The notes beneath the pieces are model-generated. The model had not been told where the DNA came from and did no database searches. It saw only the letters and a program-made list of their open reading frames with translations. Of a stretch of 38,794 nucleotides of DNA, positions 8,389 to 16,784 are shown piece by piece. How positions within the stretch are numbered: position 1 is the first letter of the stretch; each line of letters opens with the position of its first letter. A program made the position numbers and the translations under genes. Source of the DNA: Planctomycetia bacterium (GTDB taxonomy: Bacteria > Planctomycetota > Planctomycetia > Pirellulales > Thermoguttaceae); the NCBI GenBank assembly GCA_026401055.1, contig JAPLNP010000431.1:1-38794 (forward strand), given 5' to 3'.

Positions 8389-9827
8389 AGACGATCACCA
8401 TCGTGCTCACTTCGGTGGCAGCGTCGTGCGCCGTCTGGACAGCCAGCGCCCAGACAGCCAGCGTCCGGGCAGCCGAGCCTGCCCGACGTCCGAACGTCAT
8501 CTTCATCCTCACGGACCAGCAGCACGCGGGGATGTTGAGCTGCGCGGGCAATCCGCACGTGAAGACCCCGGCGATGGACAGCCTTGCGGCCGGCGGCGCG
8601 CGGTTCGAGCGGGCGTACTGCGGCAACCCGGTCTGCGCACCCTCGCGGATGAGCATGATGTCCGGAGTCCTGCCGAGCCAGATAGGCATGGAGGACAACA
8701 CGGGCGTCCGGCTCCCAGTGCCGCCGGCAGTTTTGGCGAATACCATGGGCCAAGTTTTTCGCCGCGCCGGCTACGAGACCGCCTACGGGGGAAAGGTCCA
8801 CACGCCCATGAGCGTGCCGGACATGGGGTTCGACGTCCTCAGCCGCGACGAGCGCGAGGGCCTAGCGGATGCGTGCGCCGAGTTCTTGCGCAAGAAGCAC
8901 GATAGGCCGTTTTTGCTGGTCGCCTCGTTCATCAATCCCCACGACATTTGCTACATAGCCCTCCGGGATTTTGCCGAGAAGACCGGCGTCCGAGAGAGAC
9001 TGCTCGACAACGCCCGGCCGGAATTGCAGGCGCTCGGCGAGGCGCTCGAATTGCCGGCCGGCGTCTCCCGCGAAGACTTCTTCGCGCGGATTTGCCCGCC
9101 GCTGCCGGCGAATTTCGAGATCCCCGAGGGCGAGCCGGACTCCGTCCTCGGCGCCGACCCGCGCGACTTCCGCGTCCACGCGCGGCGGAACTGGAATGCC
9201 GAACAGTGGCGGCTGCACCGCTGGGCATACGCCCGGCTGACGGAGAGGGTGGATGCCGAGATCGGCCGCGTTCTGGCGGCGCTGCGGGAGACCGGGCTCG
9301 AAGACAACACGCTGGTCGTTTTCTCCAGCGACCACGGCGACATGGACTCGGCCCATCGCCTGGAACACAAATCCGTGCTCTACGAGGAGGCGACCCGCGT
9401 GCCGCTCTTGGTGAGCTTCAAGGGCGTGACCAAGGCCGGCCACGTCGATCGGGAGCACCTGGTCTCGACCGGCCTCGACCTGATCCCGACGCTCTGCGAT
9501 TTCGCCGGCATCCCGTCGCCGCCGGAACTCAAGGGCCGCAGCGTCCGCGAACTGGCCGAGGGCCGACAGCCCAAATCGTGGCGCGACAGCCTGGTCGTCG
9601 AAAGCGGCCGCGCCCGGATGCTGCGGACGAATCGCTACAAGTACGTCGTCCATGCGTCGGGCACGCCCCGCGAGCAACTCATCGACCTCCAGAAAGACCC
9701 GGGCGAGATGAAGAACCTCGCCTCGGACCCCGCTCGTGCCGATGTGCTCAACGAGCACCGCCGGTTGTTGAGAATCCGGTATCAAGAGAACAACGAAACC
9801 CTGGGGGAGCAGTATGTGGTGCCCTAA
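8385..9827 (+). CDS. Exported sulfatase 2 (formylglycine type)
   Basis: A 480-residue sulfatase. A signal-peptide-like N-terminus (to about residue 30, ending VRAAE) is followed by NVIFILTDQQHAGML, where DQQ stands in place of the second Asp, as in the choline-sulfatase/heparan-type branch. The modification site CAPSR has its cysteine at residue 84. GGKVH stands where GKWH is usual, and FSSDHGD gives the late metal ligands. The gene starts with GTG inside the stop codon of sulfatase 1 (GTGA overlap), which implies translational coupling. The three sulfatases are clearly different subfamilies rather than recent duplicates, so they probably remove different sulfate groups from one polymer. That last point is inference. 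Confidence 0.9.
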   Translation: MKTITIVLTSVAASCAVWTASAQTASVRAAEPARRPNVIFILTDQQHAGMLSCAGNPHVKTPAMDSLAAGGARFERAYCGNPVCAPSRMSMMSGVLPSQIGMEDNTGVRLPVPPAVLANTMGQVFRRAGYETAYGGKVHTPMSVPDMGFDVLSRDEREGLADACAEFLRKKHDRPFLLVASFINPHDICYIALRDFAEKTGVRERLLDNARPELQALGEALELPAGVSREDFFARICPPLPANFEIPEGEPDSVLGADPRDFRVHARRNWNAEQWRLHRWAYARLTERVDAEIGRVLAALRETGLEDNTLVVFSSDHGDMDSAHRLEHKSVLYEEATRVPLLVSFKGVTKAGHVDREHLVSTGLDLIPTLCDFAGIPSPPELKGRSVRELAEGRQPKSWRDSLVVESGRARMLRTNRYKYVVHASGTPREQLIDLQKDPGEMKNLASDPARADVLNEHRRLLRIRYQENNETLGEQYVVP

Positions 9828-11517
9828 GTGCATAGTCGCCTTTCGCTCCGCGATTGTCGCCTTTCGCTCCGCGATTGTCGCCTTTCGCTCCGCGAAAGTA
9901 GCGGTCGTCTGGCCGGCCGCCGTTGGCATCGCCGTCGTGTTCGCCGTAATCTTAGGCTCAGCCGCCCGTGCCGCCGAGGGGCCGCCGAACATCCTGATCA
10001 TCCTGGCCGACGACATGGGTTTCTCGGACCTGGGCTGCTACGGGGGCGAGATCGAGACGCCGAACCTCGATACGCTGGCGGCCAATGGCTTGCGATTCAC
10101 GCAGTTCTACAACACGGCCCGGTGCTGGCCGACCCGCTCCTGCATCCTGACCGGCTACTACGCTCAGCAGATCCGCATGGACCCGCCATCCGGGCGGCTG
10201 CCGACCTGGGCCCGCGTGCTGCCGCACTATTTGAAGCCGCTGGGCTACCGCTGCTATCATTCCGGGAAGTGGCACCTCCTCGGCGCGCCGAAGCCCGTGG
10301 CCGACGGCGGTTTCGACCGCTCGTACTGGTTCCAGGACTGGGACCGCTATTTCTCGCCGGCCCAGCATTTCGAGGACGACCGGCAGTTGCCGCCGGTCAA
10401 GCCCGACAGCGGCTACTACGCGACCACCGCCTTTGCCGACCACGCGATCAAGTGCCTCCAGGATCACGCGAAGAACCATCCGGGCAAGCCGTTTTTCTCG
10501 TACCTGGCGTTCATCTCGCCGCATTTCCCGCTGCACGCCTTGCCGGAGGACATCGCGCGCTATCGCGACCGCTACCTTGTCGGCTGGGACGTCGTCCGCG
10601 AGTGCCGCTGGCAGCGGCTCCGCGAGATGGGCATCGTCAACTGCGACCTCTCGAAGCTCGACGCCAAGCTCACGCCGCGATACTTCAAGCAGGAATTGCT
10701 GGCGACCGTCGGGCCGGGCGAAATCGAGCACGCCGTCGCGTGGAACACCCTGACCGACGAGCAGCGGACATTCCAGGCCACCAAAATGGCCATTCACGCG
10801 GCGATGGTCGATCGCATGGATCGCGAGATCGGCCGCGTGCTCGATCAACTCCGCGTGATGGGGGCCTTTGACAATACGCTGATCTTCTTCCTCTCCGACA
10901 ACGGCGCGGACGCCTCGCTCCTCGTGCGCGGCGAGGGCCACGACCGCGACGCACCGCCCGGCTCGTGGCGGTCGTTCCTGTGCCTCGGCCCCGGCTGGGC
11001 CAGCGCCAGCAACGCGCCGTTTCGCCGGCACAAAATCTGGGTCAACGAGGGCGGCATCTCCACGCCGCTGGTGGTCCACTGGCCCAAGGGAATCGCCGCC
11101 CGAGGCGAACTGCGCCACGACGTGGGCCACGTGATCGACTTCGTGCCGACGCTACTGGAGGTGGCCGGCGCGAAGCCCGCGAGCCCCGCCGGCGACGCCA
11201 ACGCGCCGCCCCTGCCCGGCCGAAGCCTCGTGCCCGCGCTGGCTCGCGACGGCAGCGTCAGCCGGGACGTGCTGTTCTTCCACCACGAGGGGAACCGCGC
11301 GCTCCGGATGGGCGACTGGAAGCTGGTCTCCGCCCGCGAAGACCGGGACGCCTGGGAGCTTTTCGATCTCGCCACCGACCGCTGCGAACAGATCAATCTG
11401 GCCGCCCAACAGCCGGACCTGGTGCGCAGAATGGAGGCCAAGTGGATCGAGTTGGAGAAGGAATACCGCCACTCGGCCGGTGAACCGCAACCGCGGGAGT
11501 CGCGGCAGGATAGATGA
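9814..11517 (+). CDS. Exported sulfatase 3 with a tandem heptapeptide before its signal peptide
   Basis: A 567-residue sulfatase. It has NILIILADDMGFSD, the modification site CWPTR (cysteine at residue 104), GKWHLLG and FFLSDNGAD. Translation starts at ATG 9814 behind GGGGGAG and overlaps the previous gene by 14 bases. The N-terminus is odd: residues 8-28 are three near-identical copies of VAFRSAI, encoded by 21-bp tandem repeats. The hydrophobic signal core (VVWPAAVGIAVVFAVILG) follows and ends ARAAEG. The repeat lengthens and adds positive charge to the n-region of the signal peptide. No better downstream start was seen. The other domains are intact, so the enzyme is probably functional. 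Confidence 0.88.
   Translation: MWCPKCIVAFRSAIVAFRSAIVAFRSAKVAVVWPAAVGIAVVFAVILGSAARAAEGPPNILIILADDMGFSDLGCYGGEIETPNLDTLAANGLRFTQFYNTARCWPTRSCILTGYYAQQIRMDPPSGRLPTWARVLPHYLKPLGYRCYHSGKWHLLGAPKPVADGGFDRSYWFQDWDRYFSPAQHFEDDRQLPPVKPDSGYYATTAFADHAIKCLQDHAKNHPGKPFFSYLAFISPHFPLHALPEDIARYRDRYLVGWDVVRECRWQRLREMGIVNCDLSKLDAKLTPRYFKQELLATVGPGEIEHAVAWNTLTDEQRTFQATKMAIHAAMVDRMDREIGRVLDQLRVMGAFDNTLIFFLSDNGADASLLVRGEGHDRDAPPGSWRSFLCLGPGWASASNAPFRRHKIWVNEGGISTPLVVHWPKGIAARGELRHDVGHVIDFVPTLLEVAGAKPASPAGDANAPPLPGRSLVPALARDGSVSRDVLFFHHEGNRALRMGDWKLVSAREDRDAWELFDLATDRCEQINLAAQQPDLVRRMEAKWIELEKEYRHSAGEPQPRESRQDR
9834..9901 (+). repeat. Three 21-bp tandem repeats in the start of sulfatase 3
   Basis: The unit GTCGCCTTTCGCTCCGCGATT occurs in three copies, and the last ends GCGAAAG. 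Within the unit, TTTCGC and GCGAAA can pair. Because the unit is 21 bases, expansion or loss keeps the reading frame. Confidence 0.85.
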
Positions 11518-11548
11518 GAAACAAAGACTCTCGATCCCCTTGTTTCTC
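11516..11548. terminator. Hairpin between convergent genes, possible bidirectional terminator
   Basis: GAGAAACAA and TTGTTTCTC are perfect 9-bp arms around a 15-base loop. The loop AGACTCTCGATCCCC resembles the arm of the palindrome at 5185-5258. The hairpin fills exactly the gap between the two convergent stop codons. Confidence 0.6.
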
Positions 11549-12937
11549 CTAACGGCCGGTAGCTTCTTTGTGTAGTTCGCCCAACAACCCTATTGCCGCA
11601 GTGACCAGCATCTCGCCTGAGCCTTCGGCGTAACGGGTGCTGATCACTTCGTATTGGCCTTCGGCATAGGCGGATTGGTGGGGGATGTAATAGAACCCGC
11701 CGTTGGCCAACTCGACGACATTCGTCTGCCGGAATGGGGAGGCGGCCTTGACGCTCAGCCCAAGCTCCACGAAGATTTCTCCCGGCAGTGCAACCCAGGC
11801 GACGTCCGAGCCCAGCGTCATCACCTGGACCTCGACTTGGACCGGCCTGCCTTCCGCCGCGGCCACATCCACAATCCTGTTGGCCTTGACCCGTTCGAGA
11901 AACGTCGCGCCGGCGCCAGGCTGGGCAAGGATTTCACGGGCACGGCGGAGTTCCTCGTCCGTATGCTTCGCCAACGGCAGTTGGACCGTTTTGCAGCGCG
12001 CGCGAAGAGCAACGTCTTCCACTTCCTTCATGTCCTCATAGGATTTCAACACGTCGGCGGCCAGGATGGTGCCCAACCGTTTGGCCTCCTCCGGGCTGGT
12101 TTGCGGCGCGTCCCAGTGGACGTTGACGTGGTTGATGTTTCCGCATGCCCCGTTGGCGAAGATGGTCAGCATTTCCGGTCCCCTGTAATCGGCGAGTCGC
12201 CGCGCGAGGGTGGCGGGAAAATCGGCCGAGATCCGCGTTCCGCCCGTGGTGTCCAGGTGATTGGCGAAGTTCACATAGGTCAGCAGCGCTCTCTTGTCGG
12301 CCGTCTCGGCATAGATCACGTTCACCCGCGGATCGATGGTTCCGATGGGTCGGAGGATATTCGGATTCAACTTGCCGGGGTTCCATCCGATGGTTCCGTC
12401 CTTCATCCAGAATCGCCGAATGAAGGATATATCCGGCTCGTTCTCGGATCCGTAGGAGATTTTCGCCGCCGTCAGGCGGTCGTTGGCCTGTTGAACGGCC
12501 TGGGCGATCCACGGGGGCAATTGCTTGACGTAGGGTCCGGAGCCGAATGGCGAGGGGCCGGTGTGCGTGTGAGTCGCCGAAATCATGACGTGATCCGCGG
12601 GGATGCCGGTCTTTTCGGCGATGATGCGCCGCGATTCGAATACGATTCCCACCGGCACTCCGCTCAAATCGCAGACGACCAAGGCGATCTTCGTCTTTCC
12701 ATCGTCCAAGACGGCCGCCTTGGCATAGACGTCATCGAGCACCCCTTCCGAGTCTCGAGCCACGGCGGGGCCGGCTATGGGCGTGCCGTCTGGCGGCGTA
12801 ATCTTCACGGCGGCCGTACCCAGGCGCAGTTCAGCCGCCAAAGTCGGCGCGACCAACACCAGCAAGCCGGCAATGCATCCAATGACGATGCTTGCCCACG
12901 TGAGAACACGAGTGCGCTCGGGCCAATCACTTCTCAT
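11549..12937 (-). CDS. Exported neutral/alkaline ceramidase-like protein
   Basis: A 462-residue protein matching the N-terminal domain of neutral/alkaline non-lysosomal ceramidases. It begins with a signal peptide (hydrophobic VLTWASIVIGCIAGLLVLV). The start of the mature part, GTAAVKITPPDG, is typical of the family. The metal-binding stretch ISATHTHTGPSPFG follows, with further His/Asp-containing motifs (VNFANHLDTTGG, FANGACGNINH) and a late GGFYYIPHQSAYAEGQYEV segment. The start at ATG 12937 follows GGGAG; ATG 12961 upstream is possible. The family hydrolyses N-acyl bonds of ceramide, but many bacterial members in sulfatase-rich genomes are uncharacterised. The C-terminal immunoglobulin-like domain of true ceramidases is missing, so substrate assignment is open. 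Confidence 0.8.
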   Translation of the reverse strand: MRSDWPERTRVLTWASIVIGCIAGLLVLVAPTLAAELRLGTAAVKITPPDGTPIAGPAVARDSEGVLDDVYAKAAVLDDGKTKIALVVCDLSGVPVGIVFESRRIIAEKTGIPADHVMISATHTHTGPSPFGSGPYVKQLPPWIAQAVQQANDRLTAAKISYGSENEPDISFIRRFWMKDGTIGWNPGKLNPNILRPIGTIDPRVNVIYAETADKRALLTYVNFANHLDTTGGTRISADFPATLARRLADYRGPEMLTIFANGACGNINHVNVHWDAPQTSPEEAKRLGTILAADVLKSYEDMKEVEDVALRARCKTVQLPLAKHTDEELRRAREILAQPGAGATFLERVKANRIVDVAAAEGRPVQVEVQVMTLGSDVAWVALPGEIFVELGLSVKAASPFRQTNVVELANGGFYYIPHQSAYAEGQYEVISTRYAEGSGEMLVTAAIGLLGELHKEATGR

Positions 12938-13015
12938 AATTCGTTCTCCCGTGCAAATCATGGTTGACTCTCTTGCGGTCGAATCGAATCGGTGTCCCGC
13001 CCGGCCAGACCCGCC

Positions 13016-13495
13016 TCAGCCCGCAGCGGCCGCGTCGGCGTTTCGCCTCAGGATCGTGTGGTAAACCAGCCCGATGAACAGCTGATCGGTGTTTTGGAGC
13101 GATCCGTCATCCGCGACGGCCCAGTCGCTGCCGCAAAGGCCGACCTTGTTGATCTCCGCCGACACCCGGCCGGCCTGAACGACCCGGTAGCCGGTGTTGA
13201 ACCAGCCGGCCGAGACCAGCCGGGCCGGGCCGCTAGTCAGCCGCATGTCCCAGGCGCTTGTGAACAGGCCGCTCCGATCCGCCTCGGCCAGGATCCGCCC
13301 GTCTGCGGTATCGGTGAGTGTGAACCGGTTCCCCAGCCAACCTGCTTTCTCCAGGCAAAGCTCGTGACGCCCGGTCAAGTGGATATCCACGCACTCGCTG
13401 AACCACCGGCCGCGATACTCGCCCCAAGGGCGTCCGTCAAGCTTCAGGACGTAAAGGTCCGACCAGCAAGTGGGGGAGATCGCTTCGAGCATCAT
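13016..13495 (-). CDS. Small protein with weak LURP-one/tubby-like character
   Basis: A protein of about 159 residues with alternating short strands and glycines (FTLTDTADGRILAEA, RLVSAGWFNTGYRVVQAG). It ends in a hydrophobic helix (DQLFIGLVYHTILRR). A beta-barrel followed by one helix is the plan of tubby-like/LURP-one and scramblase domains, and that is the only reason for the tentative label. No catalytic motif is visible. ATG 13495 (or 13492) is taken as the start; a GTG at 13555 would add 20 residues that look unlike protein. No strong ribosome-binding site was found. It is transcribed away from the permease next door. Confidence 0.6.
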   Translation of the reverse strand: MMLEAISPTCWSDLYVLKLDGRPWGEYRGRWFSECVDIHLTGRHELCLEKAGWLGNRFTLTDTADGRILAEADRSGLFTSAWDMRLTSGPARLVSAGWFNTGYRVVQAGRVSAEINKVGLCGSDWAVADDGSLQNTDQLFIGLVYHTILRRNADAAAAG

Positions 13496-13597
13496 GTTTG
13501 CACCGGGTTCGCTACCGCTACAGTATAGAGAAAACGTCCGCCCGCGAGTAGCCACATCTGCCTGGACATTTCACTGGCAAACTGACGCCCGACTGGC

Positions 13598-13603
13598 TAC
13601 AAT
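13598..13603 (+). promoter_or_regulatory. Candidate -10 box for the APC permease
   Basis: TACAAT lies 47 bases before the chosen start. The best -35 at 17-base spacing, TGGCAA (13575-13580), is weak. Confidence 0.3.
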
Positions 13604-13650
13604 CTGTCAACTTGTCGAGTTCGTGGGTCTTGCCGCAAGGATCGCCGCTG

Positions 13651-15006
13651 ATGTCCGCCGATTCCTCACCGGGTCATCTGCACCGCAGCTTCGGATTGCT
13701 CCAGGCCACGGCCATGAACATGTCGAACATGGTCGGCGTCGGGCCGTTCTTGACGATTCCGCTCATCCTGGCCGCGATGGGCGGGCCGCAGGCCATGTTG
13801 GGCTGGCTCGTCGGCGCGGTGCTGGCCATCTCGGACGGCATGGTCTGGGCCGAACTGGCTTCGGCCGTGCCGTCCTCCGGCGGCTCGTTCGAGTATCTGA
13901 AGGTCGCCTTTGCCAAGACCCGTTTGGGACGATTGCTGCCGTTCCTGTTCATCTGGCAGTTCATCTTCTCGGGGCCGCTGGAAATCGCCTCCGGCGGCAT
14001 CGGCTTCGCGCAATACGCGACCTACTTGGCACCGCAGGCGAAGCCGTACATGACGTGGATCGCCGTCGGGGTCGCCGTGCTGACCGTCGTCTTGCTCTAC
14101 CGCAAGATCGAATCGGTGGGCAAACTCATGGTGGTGCTCTGGGCGGGGATGATGCTGACCATCGCGGTCGTCTTGTTCTCCGGCCTGCGCAATTTCAGTG
14201 CCGCCACGGCGTTCGATTTCCCGCCCGATGCGTTCAATTTCTCCCGCGGGTTCGTGCTCGGGCTGGGCTCGGCGACGCTGGTGGCGATGTACGATTTTCT
14301 CGGCTACTACAGCGTCTGCTACATCGGCGACGAGGTGAAGTCTCCCTCGCGGACCATCCCCCGCTCGATCCTGATCTCCGTGGTGGCCGTGGCGGTGATC
14401 TATCTGGCCATGAACCTGTCGATCATCGGCGTCGTGCCGTGGCGAGAGGCCATCGGCTCGGATGCCAAGGACTACATCGTCTCGGTGTTCATGGAGCGGA
14501 TTTACGGTCCCGCGGGCGGCGTGCTCGTGACGCTGCTGATCTGCTGGACCGCGCTGGCCTCGGTATTCGCGCTGATGCTGGGCTACTCGCGGATTCCCTA
14601 CGCGGCGGCGCGCGACGGCTTCTTCTTCTCGGCCTTCAGCCGGCTGCACCCGCGCGGCGATTTCCCGCACGTATCGCTGCTGGTGCTGGGCGCGGTGTCC
14701 GTGGCCGCGAGTTTCTTCACCCTCCAGGAAGTGATCAACGCGCTGATCGCCACGCGGATCCTGGTCCAGTTCATCGCGCAGATCGCGGCCGTGGCCCTGA
14801 TCCGGAAACAGGCAACCGGCCCCGTCGGCTTCCGCATGGCGCTCTATCCGCTTCCCAGCGTGATCGCGCTGGTGGGCTGGACGTTCATCTTCGCGGCGTC
14901 GGGAATCTGGTACATGGTGGCCGGCATCGCGACGCTAGGGGCCGGCGTGGTCGCGTACTTCGCGTGGCAGTTGTGGCGGGTCAAGTTCCCCGTAAGTTCT
15001 CAATGA
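13651..15006 (+). CDS. APC-family amino acid/polyamine permease
   Basis: A 451-residue integral membrane protein with about 12 hydrophobic segments. The first helix carries the unwound substrate/ion-binding pattern of the APC superfamily (NMSNMVGVGPFLTIP, like the GxG-type helix 1 motif), followed by a second helix with GMVWAELASAVPSSGG. That second motif, [AE]L..[AM].P.[SA]GG, is the usual second-helix/loop signature. The start at ATG 13651 follows CAAGGA; an upstream frame-open ATG at 13612 lacks a site and a plausible N-terminus. Substrate cannot be predicted, though amino acids or polyamines are usual. It is a single-gene unit with no linked catabolic enzyme. Confidence 0.88.
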   Translation: MSADSSPGHLHRSFGLLQATAMNMSNMVGVGPFLTIPLILAAMGGPQAMLGWLVGAVLAISDGMVWAELASAVPSSGGSFEYLKVAFAKTRLGRLLPFLFIWQFIFSGPLEIASGGIGFAQYATYLAPQAKPYMTWIAVGVAVLTVVLLYRKIESVGKLMVVLWAGMMLTIAVVLFSGLRNFSAATAFDFPPDAFNFSRGFVLGLGSATLVAMYDFLGYYSVCYIGDEVKSPSRTIPRSILISVVAVAVIYLAMNLSIIGVVPWREAIGSDAKDYIVSVFMERIYGPAGGVLVTLLICWTALASVFALMLGYSRIPYAAARDGFFFSAFSRLHPRGDFPHVSLLVLGAVSVAASFFTLQEVINALIATRILVQFIAQIAAVALIRKQATGPVGFRMALYPLPSVIALVGWTFIFAASGIWYMVAGIATLGAGVVAYFAWQLWRVKFPVSSQ

Positions 15007-15092
15007 CCCCGTGATTTCGAGTATGCGGGTTTGGCGCGCGGGAAATGGCGATGTTTGCGAGCAAGCTGACCGCTGGCGTGGGACGGAAGGAA

Positions 15093-15600
15093 TCAATGCG
15101 ATGCCGTCTCGATAGGCAATGTCTCCCGGGCCGCTTGCCGCATCAGTTCGGGCAAAGAGAGAATTTCATGCAGTCCGCGTATTCGATCCTGAAGATATTG
15201 CCGGAAGGATACGCCCAGCTTCCGACAGGTCTTCTTCAAGCTGATAAAGGTATCGCGACAACGCCGGCCCAACTCGCTCCGTGTGCCGGCACTGATCTTC
15301 CGCTTCTTCGCCCATTCCCGGATGTCGTTCTCCGAGAGGTTGTTGTGCAGCGGAATCTCCGGACGCTCCAGGACCAACAAGAGATCGTCGCGTTTCTCGT
15401 GAATCCGCCGCAGGTCCTCGTTCAGGTCCACAAAGCCCGTCCGCCGCGTGAACAGCCGGTCGAAGTCCCGCTCCAAACCATCAAGGCGTCTTCACCCCAC
15501 ACGTACTCCTCGTATGGCACCCGTAGCAGTTTCATGAAGTTCACCCGACTCTTGCTTGCGGTCGTAGTGAACGAGGCGAAGAAGAGGTTGGCGATCACTG
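15093..15600 (-). pseudogene. IS66-type transposase remnant
   Basis: The last 127 codons (15476 to 15093) match the C-terminal end of a planctomycete-type IS66 transposase. They include FTRRTGFVDLN, LERPEIPLHNNLSEND, GTRSELGRRCRDTF and SLKKTCRKLGVSF, and the catalytic Glu of the DDE triad would be in LSEND. Just upstream the frame meets TGA. A different frame (about 15600-15500) encodes TTTASKSRVNFMKLL, which resembles an earlier part of such transposases, so the middle seems deleted. No terminal inverted repeats or accessory genes were found, so the element is dead. The tail is confidently identified, the upstream scrap less so. Confidence 0.75.
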
Positions 15601-15610
15601 TTGTGTAGGC

Positions 15611-15916
15611 GAGCCCGAGTATGGCGAAATGGCCGACCGGCTGGCCGAGTTCCTGATTCGCATCCAGATCACCAGCGAGGCGCATCCCAAACTCGACGGC
15701 GGGTGGTTTCGCGCGTTCGACTACGAGCGTTGGGACTACTGGGGCTCCAACGCGGATCACGGCTGGGGCGCCTGGTCGATCGAGGTGGGCTGGACCCAGG
15801 CGTGGATCCCCACGGTACTGGCCATGCGGGAACTGAAGCTCAATCTCTGGGACCTGACCGGGCGCAGCCGGATCGCCCGGCACTGGGAGAAGACCCGGCG
15901 CGAAATGCTGCCCTAG
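15611..15916 (+). pseudogene. C-terminal fragment of a larger planctomycete protein
   Basis: About 100 codons read as the end of a bigger enzyme: EYGEMADRLAEFLIRIQ, WFRAFDYERWDYWGSNAD, GWGAWSIEVGWTQAWIP and a final helix ending REMLP. The frame is open upstream but loses protein character where the transposase remnant begins, so the 5' part has been lost. The Trp/Asp/Tyr-rich pattern recalls alpha-helical-barrel carbohydrate enzymes, but this is a guess. ATG 15629 could still start translation, though without a clear ribosome-binding site. Confidence 0.6.
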
Positions 15917-16021
15917 CGATCCTGCTGGGCCTTGGCCGCCCGTTGAGCGTAATTGTCGATTCCTTGTTGAACACCGGGCATCGTGCGCGGGCACCATCTT
16001 TCGCCTTTCGGACGCCCGGGT

Positions 16022-16564
16022 TCAAGAACTCGGGCTACCCGGCGGTGCGCAACCCAACAGGTACTCGTCCACCGGCCGCGCGAGGCGGCGAAACTCGGCG
16101 GTCGGCATGGCCACGGTGTCCCAGGCGGGCGAAATCGCGCGGGCCGAGGCGGCGTAGTCCGACAGGCGGACGGCGACGAAGCCGTACAGCGCGTCGCGGA
16201 ACTCGAACAGTTGCTCGGCCGGCAGCGGCGCCCGATCGCCGACGATGTTGTACGCGAAAACGAACAGCCCGGCAAACGCCCCGCCGAAAATCGCTTCCCA
16301 ATGCCCGAGGCTCCGCAAGTCGTCCCGGGTGGACCAGTTTTTCCAGTACTGCTTCTGATCGTCGCCCGAGGGGAAGCGGCGACCCTTGACGTCGACCAGC
16401 CAGGTGGTCTGGCCGAGCGAGGAGACGATGAAGTCGAGGTTCTTGATCGAACGACCGTCGGACATCAGGCTCCGTTTGGCCTCGTCGACGGCGACGTAGG
16501 GCAACTGGCGCCGGCGCAGGTACGCCTCGAAAGCCGCCTCGTAATGATTGTCGCGGTTGGCCAT
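16022..16564 (-). CDS. HYExAFE-family protein, PD-(D/E)XK-nuclease-like
   Basis: A 180-residue soluble protein. Near the N-terminus it has HYEAAFEAYLRRR, the motif that names the HYExAFE family. It then shows a nuclease-like core: DFIVSS (Asp about residue 44) followed after a strand by WLVDVKGRRF (Asp and Lys about 58-60), the D...(D/E)xK spacing of PD-(D/E)XK enzymes. A second half with EFRDALYGFVAVRLSDY is conserved-looking but unassigned. The early Glu/His residues could complete the active site. DNA binding or cleavage is inferred, not known. It is downstream of hisS on the same strand, separated by 220 bases filled by two palindromic repeats. No ribosome-binding site is evident. Confidence 0.75.
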   Translation of the reverse strand: MANRDNHYEAAFEAYLRRRQLPYVAVDEAKRSLMSDGRSIKNLDFIVSSLGQTTWLVDVKGRRFPSGDDQKQYWKNWSTRDDLRSLGHWEAIFGGAFAGLFVFAYNIVGDRAPLPAEQLFEFRDALYGFVAVRLSDYAASARAISPAWDTVAMPTAEFRRLARPVDEYLLGCAPPGSPSS

Positions 16565-16595
16565 GGGAGGAATGTCTGCTGTGGGAACTCCGCGA

Positions 16596-16674
16596 GGGTG
16601 GCACGTCCCTGAGCGCAGCGAAGGGCGTGGCTCGCCGATCTACCACGCCCTTCGTTCCTCAGGGCGTGCCACCC
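16596..16674. repeat. Nested double-hairpin repeat (GGTGGCACG family), copy B
   Basis: The outer arms GGGTGGCACGTCCCTGA and TCAGGGCGTGCCACCC pair almost perfectly. The inner arms GGGCGTGG and CCACGCCC pair perfectly. It has the same nested layout as copy A, with the spacer letters changed. Confidence 0.8.
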
Positions 16675-16705
16675 AATCGGCGTCGATCACGTTCGCTGCA
16701 CGGAA

Positions 16706-16778
16706 GGGGACAGGTCCATTTTTCGGCCGACACCTTCTCGCCGAACACGTTTGTTCGCCGAAAAATGGACCAGTCCCC
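16706..16778. repeat. Palindromic repeat of the GGGGACAGGTCCATTTTTC type
   Basis: The left arm GGGGACAGGTCCATTTTTCG pairs with the right arm CGAAAAATGGACCAGTCCCC with one mismatch. It lies six bases past the hisS stop codon, so it may end hisS transcription. The form is that of REP-like elements; no matching transposase is in the window. Confidence 0.75.
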
Positions 16779-16784
16779 AGTCGC

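Noticed and set aside
9834-9901. CRISPR-like short repeats
   Set aside because: The units are tandem without spacers and are translated; no cas genes or leader. No CRISPR array was seen anywhere in the window.
15913-15980. Tiny minus-strand frame beginning MPGVQQGIDNYAQ
   Set aside because: It looks protein-like but has only 22 codons and ends at the stop region of the opposite fragment; it could be another gene scrap but cannot be supported.
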